From: CAYNNQ01 sp964398785
GTDB taxonomy: Bacteria; Desulfobacterota; Desulfovibrionia; Desulfovibrionales; Desulfonatronovibrionaceae
Length of the DNA stretch: 15,500 bases
Direction of reading: 5' to 3'
Assembly (NCBI GenBank): GCA_964398785.1
Contig: CAYNNQ010000047.1
Location: 1 to 15,500 of the forward strand
In this document: piece by piece, positions 8,441-14,433 of the stretch
Layout: each line of letters begins with the position of its first letter
Position numbering within the stretch: position 1 is the stretch's first letter
Position numbers and translations under genes: made by a program
The notes under the pieces: generated by a model
What the model saw: the letters and a program-made list of their open reading frames with translations, nothing else
What the model was told of the DNA's origin: nothing
The model's database searches: none

Positions 8441-8570
8441 AGACAACCGCCAAAAGTCGAATGCTGGAGTTAACCGCACAGATCAAATCCTGCAACCCTT
8501 TGATTTCAATTAAAATTTTCAACTTAGGACTTAACACTGTCTGCAAAAACACATTTTTTGCAGGCGCTTC
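8441..8570 (+). repeat. MITE-like interspersed element, copy B (with direct-repeat flanks)
   Basis: About 130 bp, same orientation as copy A. The left end, CAACCGCCAAAAGTCGAAT, is a degenerate form of the family end. GGAGTTAACCGCACAGAT and the middle CTGCAACCCTTTGATTT match copy D. The right palindrome is at 8539-8565 (arms TCTGCAAAAA and TTTTTTGCAGG). AAATCAG occurs exactly on both sides (8434-8440 and 8571-8577), a candidate target-site duplication. An apparent ORF across this stretch (8359-8640) is not credible. Confidence 0.75.
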
Positions 8571-8581
8571 AAATCAGGAAA

Positions 8582-8701
8582 GCACCTTATATCCCCTACC
8601 CCTGTGCAGACAGGGGAGCAGGGGTCTTACGGTGCATTAAAATAAAATTGTAGGGATTTCGGCTTTTAGCGGACATTTTCCCGCGGAATAAGCTGAAATC
8701 C
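8582..8701 (+). promoter_or_regulatory. Two-hairpin leader upstream of the binding-protein gene
   Basis: Hairpin 1 (8582-8635) has nested stems GCACC/GGTGC, CCCCT/AGGGG and CCCCTG/CAGGGG closing the loop TGCAGA. Hairpin 2 (8654-8701) has a 12-bp stem (GGATTTCGGCTT with AAGCTGAAATCC, one G-U) and an inner GCGG/CCGC pair. It ends 13 bases before the AGGAGG at 8715-8720. Neither has a T-tract, and neither resembles a riboswitch class I know. They could be a structured 5' leader, an mRNA-stabilising pair, or remnants of another repeat. The rest of the 8293-8724 gap holds only repeat B and a weak terminator. Confidence 0.5.
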
Positions 8702-8724
8702 GAACCCTTAAACTAGGAGGTTAA

Positions 8725-9675
8725 ATGTTAAAGAGAAGGAAACTGAGCTTTCTGGGAATTTGCATGTGTGCGTTTATGCTGGTTTTTTCCGGATCAGCAC
8801 TGGCTGACAGCAAAAAACCGATCAAGATTGCCAGCGTGAGCTGGACCGGTGTAACAGTGAAGACGGAACTAGCGGTTAAAATCCTTGATAGCCTGGGCTA
8901 CGAGGCGGAGAACCTCATGGTTTCCGTGCCTATTGCCTACAAAGCCATGGATTCAGGGGAAGCCGATCTCTTTTTGGGCAATTGGATGCCAACACAAAAA
9001 ACCATGGCCAACAAATACTTCGACAAGGGCTCTGTCGTCCAATATGTGGCAAACATGCGCAATGCCAAGTACACCCTGGCCGTGCCCAGCTACTGCTATG
9101 AAGCCGGGCTCAAGAGCTTCAGCGATATCCATAAGTTCGCTGACAAGCTGGACCACAGGATATACGGTATTGAAGAAGGTAACGACGGCAACCAGGTCAT
9201 CCTGAAAATGATCAACAACGACATGCACAACCTGGGAGACTTCGAGCTTATCCCTTCCAGCTCATCGGCCATGCTTTCCCAGGTGAAGTCTTTTATTCGG
9301 GACAAGAAATGGGTCGTTTTTCTGGGCTGGTCCCCGCATTACATGAACAAAGTAATAGACATGAAGTATCTAGAAGGAAGCACAAAAAAGACTTTTGGCC
9401 CTAACGACGGAACCGCCACGGTATACACCAACCTGCGCAAAGGTTTCGCCAAGGAATATCCCAATGTGGCCAAGTTTTTGAAAAACTTCAAATTCCCCAT
9501 TTCCATGATGAACGATATCATGACCATGTTGAAAGAAAACGATAATTTGGAACCGGCCGAAGCAGGCATGAAATGGGTCAAAAACCATCCCCAACGCTAC
9601 AAGAAGTGGCTTGAAGGGGTGGAGACAATTGACGGCAAGCCCGCCCTGCCCACTTTCAAGTCCTCCCTTTACTAA
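8725..9675 (+). CDS. Choline/glycine betaine ABC transporter substrate-binding protein (ChoX/ProX type)
   Basis: Periplasmic ligand-binding component for quaternary-amine uptake. It starts at ATG 8725 with a strong AGGAGG at 8715-8720. The 316 residues begin with a Sec signal peptide (KRRK, hydrophobic core to ~25, likely cleavage ALA-D at 27/28). The mature part is an OpuAC-type fold: SVPIAYKAMDSGEADLFLGN, the GIEEGNDGNQV segment, and VVFLGWSPHYMN. From memory of Sinorhizobium meliloti ChoX, the aromatic cage W43, W90, Y119, W205 and N156 map at a constant offset of three to W40, W87, Y116, W202 and N153, so the quaternary ammonium site is intact. ChoX D45 maps to G42, which may shift preference between choline and betaine. 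It is the last gene of the betA-betB block. No permease or ATPase gene follows, so its partners are encoded elsewhere. Confidence 0.9.
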   Translation: MLKRRKLSFLGICMCAFMLVFSGSALADSKKPIKIASVSWTGVTVKTELAVKILDSLGYEAENLMVSVPIAYKAMDSGEADLFLGNWMPTQKTMANKYFDKGSVVQYVANMRNAKYTLAVPSYCYEAGLKSFSDIHKFADKLDHRIYGIEEGNDGNQVILKMINNDMHNLGDFELIPSSSSAMLSQVKSFIRDKKWVVFLGWSPHYMNKVIDMKYLEGSTKKTFGPNDGTATVYTNLRKGFAKEYPNVAKFLKNFKFPISMMNDIMTMLKENDNLEPAEAGMKWVKNHPQRYKKWLEGVETIDGKPALPTFKSSLY

Positions 9676-9695
9676 ATAGGAATATAAACCGAGAT

Positions 9696-9736
9696 AAAAG
9701 GCCGCCCTGCCCTCTTCCGGGCAAGGCGGCCTTTTT
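9696..9736. terminator. Strong bidirectional intrinsic terminator
   Basis: Arms 9696-9712 (AAAAGGCCGCCCTGCCC) and 9719-9735 (GGGCAAGGCGGCCTTTT) pair at 16 of 17 positions around the loop TCTTCC. A-tract and T-tract lie on opposite sides, so it can end transcription of both the binding-protein gene (plus) and the convergent kinase gene (minus). Confidence 0.92.
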
Positions 9737-9760
9737 GGCACTTATGGGTTGAGTTCAAGA

Positions 9761-12124
9761 CTATATTAAATTGCAGGTATTCTTACCTTGGGCTTTGGAC
9801 CTGTACAGTGCACTGTCCGCCCTGTCGAACATGCTCTGCCGGGTGTCGTTAGCTCGCAGGGTTGTTGCCCCTGTACCGGACCACAGGTTTTTAAGCAGCA
9901 GACGTCCGATCTTTAGATGCAGCCTGTTGCGCTTGTCTTTTGCAATCAAAAGATAGGCAGCCTGTTGTACCCTATCGTGCAAAAAATAAAATCCGGGGTT
10001 TGCAGAAGCATCCAGCTTATAGCTAGCGTCCCGGGGCTTAACAAGCCCTTGTTGCAAGGCTTCCCAGAGCAACTGGCTGGCCTTTGATTTTGACTCGCCG
10101 GTGATCAGGGCCAGGGTCTGCAGGTCAAAAGTTATGCCGATGCAGGCCGCGTGTTTTAAAATTTCCACTGCAGCAGTGGAGAGGCTGTCTATCCTGCGGG
10201 TCATGAGCTCTATGACATTGTCCGTGAAATTGAGCCCGGAAATCCTGGTGGTTTCCCATTCCCAACAGCCCCTTTGCCGTTCAAAGCGGATCAGTTTTTC
10301 CTGGTACAGAATGCTGATGAACTGGTTAAGAAAAAAGGGATTGCCAGCGGTCTTTTCCAAGCAGAGTACGGCAAGGTTATGTACCTTTTGCCTCTCGGTC
10401 TTGAGGGTCTCGGCCAATAGACTCTTAATGTCCTGAAGATCCAAAGGCTGAAGGGAGATAATCCCTATCCGCGGCCTGTCCAGTTGCACTTCATCCCCCC
10501 GCCCCATGCTAGCACCCTCTTCAGGTTCAAGGCCAGCCTGGCGCAGATTTTCCAGGGCAAGAAGCAGGGGATGTCCGGGTCCGACTTCATCTTCCCGAAA
10601 AGCCCCGATGAGCAGTAAATTGTCCGGTGGGTTGGCCATAAAGACCTCCAGAAGCTGCAGGGAGGGCAGGTCAGCCCAGTGCAGATCATCCAGAAAAAGG
10701 ACCAGGGGACGTCCGGAGCTGGTCAAGGCGGAAAGAAAATTAATGCTTAGATATTGAAAGCGGTTGCGGTTTTCCTCCGGGTCCAGTTCAGGGGCAGCGG
10801 GTTGCGGGCCGATGATTTGCTCCACTTCGGGAATTAACTCGCAAATGACCACGGCACTCTGGCCCAGGGCATTTTGCAGCTCTGTGCGCCAAAAGGCAAA
10901 GCGCTCGCTGCTTTCGGCCAGTATCTGTTCCGCCATATCCCTAAAGGCCTCTACCAGGGCCTGATAGGGCTTATCCCGCTTAAGCTGCTCAAATTTGCCG
11001 CAGATAAAGTAGGCCTGCCCCTGGCTGAACGGCCCGCGGAGTTCTTCCACCAGTGAGGACTTGCCCACTCCGGCATAACCTTTGACCAGCAGCATTTCGC
11101 ATTGCCCCTGGCTGACCCGTTCAAAGGCCTGCTGCAGGATCTGCAGTTCATTTTCCCGGCCAAAGAGCTTCTCCGGAATACTAAGACGCGCGGAGATATC
11201 TCTGGAGGCAGTTTCAAATGCATTTATTCTGCCTGTTGATTTTAAGTCCTGAAGGCAGCGCCTTAGATCGTGTTTCAGACCAAAGGCGCTTTGATAGCGC
11301 CTGCCCGCGGCCTTAGAGAGCAGCTTGAGAATAATGTCGGAGATCATCTGTAAATCCCCGGCCAGACCTTGCTCAAGTTCATTTGTCTGTAAAATCAGGT
11401 CCAAAGCAGACTCAGGTTCCCTGGCAATATGACTGTAGACCATTTCCATGGGATCAATACTGGTAAAGGGTAGTTCAGAGGTTAGGAGGCGATACAAGGT
11501 GACACCCAAAGAATAGAAATCGCTGCGATAGTCCAGGGCGCGGTTCATACGCCCGGTCTGCTCCGGAGATATATAGGCCAGAGTCCCTTCAGGGACTTGG
11601 GGATTGCGGATCTGGGGATTTTCTTCAGGCAGTTCGCTGGAGATGCCGAAGTCGATGGTCTTTAGCTGCTTGGTTTGCACATTATAGACGATATTGTCCG
11701 GGTTGATGTCCTTGTGCACTATATTTTGGTCGTGGATCCGGCCCAGACAATCGGCAATCTGCAAAGCAAGACCCAAAAAGGCGGGCAGGTCATAAAATCC
11801 GGGCCTGCTCAAGAAGTCCCCGGTTTCCGTATCCCGGGAAAGGCGGGTCAGGGATTCGCCCCCAAAGTCTTCCAGGACCATAAACTGAGTATTGCGCAAT
11901 CTTTCCAGAGCGTAAGCCCTGATGCTGCCCGCGCCATCAAGGTTTCGGGTTATGCGATACTCGCGCTCAAATGCAGCGGTCTCTTCCGGCTCCGGGTATT
12001 CCCTGGCGAGTACCTTGAGCACTACAGGCAGACTATCTTTTTGCCGAAGCGCCCTGTATACTAGGGAACGGGAGCTCTCATATAACTTTTTGCTGATACG
12101 GTATCCGGAAATTTCGAGCGCCAA
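9761..12124 (-). CDS. Ser/Thr protein kinase-AAA ATPase fusion with a GGDEF remnant tail
   Basis: Signalling protein of the kinase-plus-ATPase type usually found at the head of very long multidomain sensors. It starts at TTG 12124, with GAGG seven bases upstream; TAG closes the frame a few codons before and no ATG precedes the kinase domain. Kinase domain ~8-290: K37 (VVLK), catalytic HKDINPDN (137-144, D139 and N143), DFG (158-160), SPEQ. The glycine-rich loop is degenerate, as is common in this family. AAA_16-type ATPase from ~320: FGRENELQIL, Walker A GYAGVGKS (349-356), Walker B LVLFLDDLHWAD (474-485). A winged-helix-like ATPase extension runs to about 748. The last ~35 residues (DTRQSMFDRADSALYRSKAQ) are the end of a diguanylate-cyclase GGDEF domain with no GGDEF motif. 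The usual TPR, GAF and output domains are absent, which suggests an in-frame internal deletion. Kinase and ATPase residues look intact. Confidence 0.88.
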   Translation of the reverse strand: MALEISGYRISKKLYESSRSLVYRALRQKDSLPVVLKVLAREYPEPEETAAFEREYRITRNLDGAGSIRAYALERLRNTQFMVLEDFGGESLTRLSRDTETGDFLSRPGFYDLPAFLGLALQIADCLGRIHDQNIVHKDINPDNIVYNVQTKQLKTIDFGISSELPEENPQIRNPQVPEGTLAYISPEQTGRMNRALDYRSDFYSLGVTLYRLLTSELPFTSIDPMEMVYSHIAREPESALDLILQTNELEQGLAGDLQMISDIILKLLSKAAGRRYQSAFGLKHDLRRCLQDLKSTGRINAFETASRDISARLSIPEKLFGRENELQILQQAFERVSQGQCEMLLVKGYAGVGKSSLVEELRGPFSQGQAYFICGKFEQLKRDKPYQALVEAFRDMAEQILAESSERFAFWRTELQNALGQSAVVICELIPEVEQIIGPQPAAPELDPEENRNRFQYLSINFLSALTSSGRPLVLFLDDLHWADLPSLQLLEVFMANPPDNLLLIGAFREDEVGPGHPLLLALENLRQAGLEPEEGASMGRGDEVQLDRPRIGIISLQPLDLQDIKSLLAETLKTERQKVHNLAVLCLEKTAGNPFFLNQFISILYQEKLIRFERQRGCWEWETTRISGLNFTDNVIELMTRRIDSLSTAAVEILKHAACIGITFDLQTLALITGESKSKASQLLWEALQQGLVKPRDASYKLDASANPGFYFLHDRVQQAAYLLIAKDKRNRLHLKIGRLLLKNLWSGTGATTLRANDTRQSMFDRADSALYRSKAQGKNTCNLI

Positions 12125-12525
12125 GATTCTGCCTCGGTTATATTTCTATCTCATTGACACAGAGGACAGCAGCTATGTTTTAAACATCGAATCGCGGGAA
12201 CCGCCGCTACTTGAGAACCGTTTTGTCAAATGTGAAATGTCAGGATCGATTTTCTCTTAGCGCCGCGCCGCTGCGTCCCTGCGGGAGATAACCTTAATTT
12301 ATTATCTTCGCAAAGATTCCCAAAATTACTTCACTGAGCAGCAAATCCACAAAAAGAACCCCCAAATAAAATAAGAGGAGTCTTGGACCGCCACGGCTAC
12401 GCGGGGCAACGCAAGAATCATTTATCTATACATTTAACTCCAACCTTCGACTTTTGCAGTTGCCCCCAACAGAAGCAAAGTAAAGGATAAAGCAAATTTT
12501 TCCCTTGAGCTCCGGTAATTTATTC
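12125..12525. other. Intergenic region between the kinase and DUF2007 genes
   Basis: No gene is seen. It holds a near-palindrome ATGTTTTAAACAT (12175-12187) about 50 bp upstream of the kinase start. There is a GC-rich patch (~12260-12285) followed by an imperfect inverted repeat (TGCGGGAGATAA at 12280-12291, TTATCTTCGCA at 12302-12312) that resembles a decayed intergenic repeat. Partial repeat C is at 12421-12466. No confident promoter is seen for the TTG-start kinase gene. Confidence 0.4.
12421..12466 (-). repeat. MITE-like interspersed element, copy C (left-end fragment)
   Basis: On the minus strand this reads GGCAACTGCAAAAGTCGAA, then GGAGTTAAATGTATAGATAA, matching the first ~46 bases of the family. 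The middle and the terminal palindrome are missing: the sequence below 12421 is unrelated. It lies just downstream of the DUF2007 gene. Confidence 0.65.
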
Positions 12526-12786
12526 TTATTCTTCGGCAGAATTGTTATTCCACGGAATATTGTCCGGAGCGGCATCCTTCCATTCCTGGACAATTTTTTG
12601 CGCTTCCGGCAAATCCTTTTCATATACCCTGATTACTCCCCATCCGTATTGAGTCTGAAAAAGACCGTCATATGCAGTATCGTAAAAAGACCTTATCTCC
12701 GCATATATTCCATGCTCTAACAAGACTGACTTGATTGCATTTGCTTCCGCCTCATTATTGGGCTTCATCAGGTTTATCATTTCCAT
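12526..12786 (-). CDS. DUF2007 family protein
   Basis: A small soluble protein of 86 residues from ATG 12786, which has GGGAG six bases upstream. A longer frame from 12822 adds twelve residues without a ribosome site. The sequence has the DUF2007 pattern: a beta strand (INLMKPNN), then EAxAIKSVLLEHGIYAEI, then YDGLFQTQYGWGVIRVYEKDLPEAQKIVQEW, giving a beta-alpha-beta-beta-alpha fold. The family is annotated as putative signal-transducing, and I know of no established biochemical role. The tail PDNIPWNNNSAEE is low in structure. It stands alone on the minus strand, with repeat C after it and about 420 bp of gene-poor DNA before it. Confidence 0.8.
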   Translation of the reverse strand: MEMINLMKPNNEAEANAIKSVLLEHGIYAEIRSFYDTAYDGLFQTQYGWGVIRVYEKDLPEAQKIVQEWKDAAPDNIPWNNNSAEE

Positions 12787-12986
12787 TCCGCTCTCCCTAT
12801 TGTGGCATAGACCTCGTAACACCTAAAAATTGCGGATAGCTAGCTTTAAAGTTGACTTCAACATTCTTTTTTTTCTTGAATCAAAAGAGTTGCCGGAAAC
12901 TAAAGCAATCGACTTGCTGGTGACTATAGACCCCGATGAGAGTGAATAACTAAACTGTGGCTAACCCGAGAAAGGAGTAAAAAATT

Positions 12987-13097
12987 ATGCCTCGCTGGAA
13001 TGTAAACTTGCCAGCACCTCAAAAGATGCCGGCAAGTTTCAAAAGATTGTTGTTTCTGAAACGCCTGCAAGAAATTTGTTTTTGCAGGCAGTGTTAA
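12987..13097 (+). CDS. Possible 36-codon ORF running into repeat D
   Basis: AAAGGAG (12971-12977) precedes ATG 12987. The frame codes for 36 residues beginning MPRWNVNLPAPQKM and ending EICFCRQC, and it stops at the TAA inside repeat D. The last ~12 residues come from the repeat, so a natural gene would have been truncated by its insertion. No family is recognised. The strong ribosome site is the only support; it may be a remnant or chance. Confidence 0.2.
   Translation: MPRWNVNLPAPQKMPASFKRLLFLKRLQEICFCRQC
13004..13039 (+). other. Stem-loop of unknown role
   Basis: AAACTTGCC (13004-13012) pairs with GGCAAGTTT (13031-13039). After one mismatch, three more pairs (GCA/TGC) close a ten-base loop. 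No T-tract follows on either strand, so it is not a typical terminator. It lies inside the possible short ORF at 12987. Apart from this, the ORF and repeat D, nothing else is seen in 12787-13212. Confidence 0.45.
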
Positions 13098-13175
13098 AGT
13101 TCAATTAAAATCAGAAAGTTGCAAGATTTAATCTGTGCGTTTAACTCCAGACCTGGAGTTTTTGCAGTTGCGTCC
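13061..13175 (-). repeat. MITE-like interspersed element, copy D (with direct-repeat flanks)
   Basis: About 115 bp, minus orientation. The palindromic end is at 13063-13089 (GCCTGCAAGAAA ... TTTTTGCAGGC), followed by AGTGTTAA, and GCGTTTAACTCC at 13138-13149. The opposite end is GTTTTTGCAGTTGCG. GTTTCTGAA (13052-13060) and GTTTCTAAA (13176-13184) flank it with 8 of 9 bases equal, a candidate target-site duplication. It lies downstream of the MscS-like gene. Confidence 0.8.
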
Positions 13176-13212
13176 GTTTCTAAACAATTTTTTCTCGATA
13201 TTCTTGCTATCA

Positions 13213-13884
13213 CTATTTCTTTTCTTTTTCTAACCATTTCTGCAAATATTCAGCAGCTACTTCCTTGCCCCCGAGACCGAAGGCCAGCCCACAAGCCAAT
13301 GATATCCCTCCAAAGGCAATGATAAAGGCAGCAGCCACTATTTCGTCCCCCACTCCCAACTGGTTAAGCGCGATGGTAGCGGAAAAAAAGACAACTGCAT
13401 ACATCGATATCTTACCCATGGATTCCGGGCTGGAAAATCCCGCATTGGCCAGGGCGGTTTGCACAAAGGATGCGAGAAGATTTCCCAGAAAGATACCCAG
13501 GATAAGGACCAGAACTGCAGCAATTACATTGGGGATATACAAGAAGATCTCGTTCAGGAGATCAGAAGCTATAGGAAGCCCCAAAGCATCCAGAGATGCC
13601 ACCAGGGTAAGTAGCATGATGAACCAGTAGGCTAGGGCCCCTACTATATCAGAGGGAAGTTGGGTAATATCTCCTTTACTCATAAATTCCCGCAGGCCGG
13701 TCTTTTCAGTAGCCCGGTCCAATTGGAGCTTGGAAAGTAGCTTGGCTATGATCCTCCTGCCCAATTTGGCTATGATCCAGCCCACAACAAAGATGATAAT
13801 AGCCCCAAGCAATAAAGGAAGGAAGCTGGTTACTTGGGTTGAAAAAGTATCCCATGCACCTTGTACAGTAGACATAATTTGCAT
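13213..13884 (-). CDS. MscS-related membrane protein lacking the beta domain (CmpX-like)
   Basis: Inner-membrane protein of 223 residues from ATG 13884, with AGGAG at 13893-13897 (spacing 8). Hydrophobic segments lie at ~21-42, 81-103, 113-140, 158-177 and 182-205. The repeats GWIIAKLGRRIIAKLLSKL and LGIFLGNLLASFVQTAL are of the conserved TM-helix type seen in MscS-related proteins. The last segment, FGGISLACGLAFGLGGKEVA (191-210), resembles the glycine/alanine-rich pore helix of MscS and is followed only by AEYLQKWLEKEKK. The cytoplasmic beta and alpha/beta domains of true MscS are absent, so CmpX-type proteins are the best comparison. A role in osmotic or membrane-stress response would suit the betaine genes nearby, but they are about 4 kb away and in different transcripts. 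Channel activity is inferred, not shown. Confidence 0.8.
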   Translation of the reverse strand: MQIMSTVQGAWDTFSTQVTSFLPLLLGAIIIFVVGWIIAKLGRRIIAKLLSKLQLDRATEKTGLREFMSKGDITQLPSDIVGALAYWFIMLLTLVASLDALGLPIASDLLNEIFLYIPNVIAAVLVLILGIFLGNLLASFVQTALANAGFSSPESMGKISMYAVVFFSATIALNQLGVGDEIVAAAFIIAFGGISLACGLAFGLGGKEVAAEYLQKWLEKEKK

Positions 13885-13951
13885 AGCTAAATCTCCTGTT
13901 TGGTTTTTAGTTTGGGTTATTATAAAAAAACACTCCAGTGCCTTTATAGAG

Positions 13952-14085
13952 GCGCCTGCAAAAAATATATTTTTGCAGGCAGTGTTAAGTTTTAAGTTTT
14001 AAGTTGAAATTTTTAAGTAAAAGCAAAAAGTTATAAATTTTAATCTGTGCGTTTAACTCCGGTATTCGACTTTTTGCAGATGCCT
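13952..14085 (-). repeat. MITE-like interspersed element, copy E (best-preserved, with 10-bp target duplication)
   Basis: 134 bp, minus orientation. The palindromic end is at 13954-13980 (GCCTGCAAAAA/TTTTTGCAGGC), then AGTGTTAAG. The centre is AT-rich (TTTTAAG repeats). TCTGTGCGTTTAACTCCGGT follows, and the other end is GACTTTTTGCAGATGCCT. The two ends read inward as GCGCCTGCAAAAA and AGGCATCTGCAAAAA, i.e. imperfect terminal inverted repeats. CTTTATAGAG is repeated exactly on both sides (13942-13951 and 14086-14095). It lies upstream of the MscS-like gene. Confidence 0.85.
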
Positions 14086-14095
14086 CTTTATAGAG

Positions 14096-14120
14096 ATCAT
14101 GGATAAAATCTTTCCATGAT
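14096..14120. other. Stem-loop beside repeat E
   Basis: ATCATGGA (14096-14103) pairs perfectly with TCCATGAT (14113-14120) around a nine-base loop. It starts directly after the target duplication of repeat E. No T-tract follows. It might be an operator-like palindrome. The following stretch 14121-14270 is AT-rich, with runs of T and A near 14177-14206, and I see no gene in it. Confidence 0.4.
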
Positions 14121-14269
14121 AACAAACATATATTTAAATGTTATCAATCGATTTATCCAAGGTCAATGGCCTTCTTGTTTTTTTTATTTTCGGGAGAAAA
14201 AAAAGACGGTAGGATATTTCGGGCTCTGTTAGCGAAATTCAATACTGGGAAACGGATGATCCAGATTCG

Positions 14270-14313
14270 TTAAAACTTAACACTGCCTGCAAAAACATAT
14301 CCTTTGCAGGGTA
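14270..14313 (+). repeat. MITE-like interspersed element, copy F (right-end fragment)
   Basis: AAACTTAACACTGCCTGC followed by AAAAACAT matches the right end of copies A, B and E in plus orientation. The palindrome (14285-14310) has two changed bases in the 3' arm (CCTTTGCAGG). The left half of the family is not found before 14270, so this is a truncated copy. Confidence 0.65.
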
Positions 14314-14400
14314 TAATTGAAATAAACTGCCCCACGACACGAAGAGGGCATGAACCGAAACTGATCTAGTATCCGAATTGGAAACGGGATATCTCTAACC

Positions 14401-14422
14401 CCGGAAATTTTTGAATTTCCGG
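14401..14422. other. Perfect stem-loop downstream of the lytic transglycosylase
   Basis: CCGGAAATT (14401-14409) pairs perfectly with AATTTCCGG (14414-14422) around TTTG. It lies 11 bases past the stop codon of the minus-strand gene. It could act as a terminator or mRNA 3' stabiliser, but no T-tract follows in that direction. Confidence 0.45.
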
Positions 14423-14433
14423 ATGGAAACGAT

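Noticed and set aside
8359..8640. 93-codon plus-strand frame between betB and the binding-protein gene
   Set aside because: It spans repeat B and hairpin 1, has no ribosome site and unlikely composition.
9300..9760. Missing permease or ATPase genes after the binding-protein gene
   Set aside because: Only a terminator and the convergent kinase gene follow; no remnants of transporter genes are visible.
12175..12187. ATGTTTTAAACAT as an operator for the kinase gene
   Set aside because: Short AT-rich palindromes arise by chance, and no neighbouring regulator or promoter supports it.
6612..14313. CRISPR array or integron attC sites
   Set aside because: Copies are separated by genes and kilobases, occur in both orientations, and lack regular spacers. 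The ends lack the attC RYYYAAC/GTTRRRY core arrangement.
6612..14313. REP/BIME elements mobilised by a RAYT transposase
   Set aside because: REP hairpins carry a GTAG/GGAG foot and make no target duplication. Here terminal inverted repeats and 7-10 bp flanking duplications fit a MITE better.
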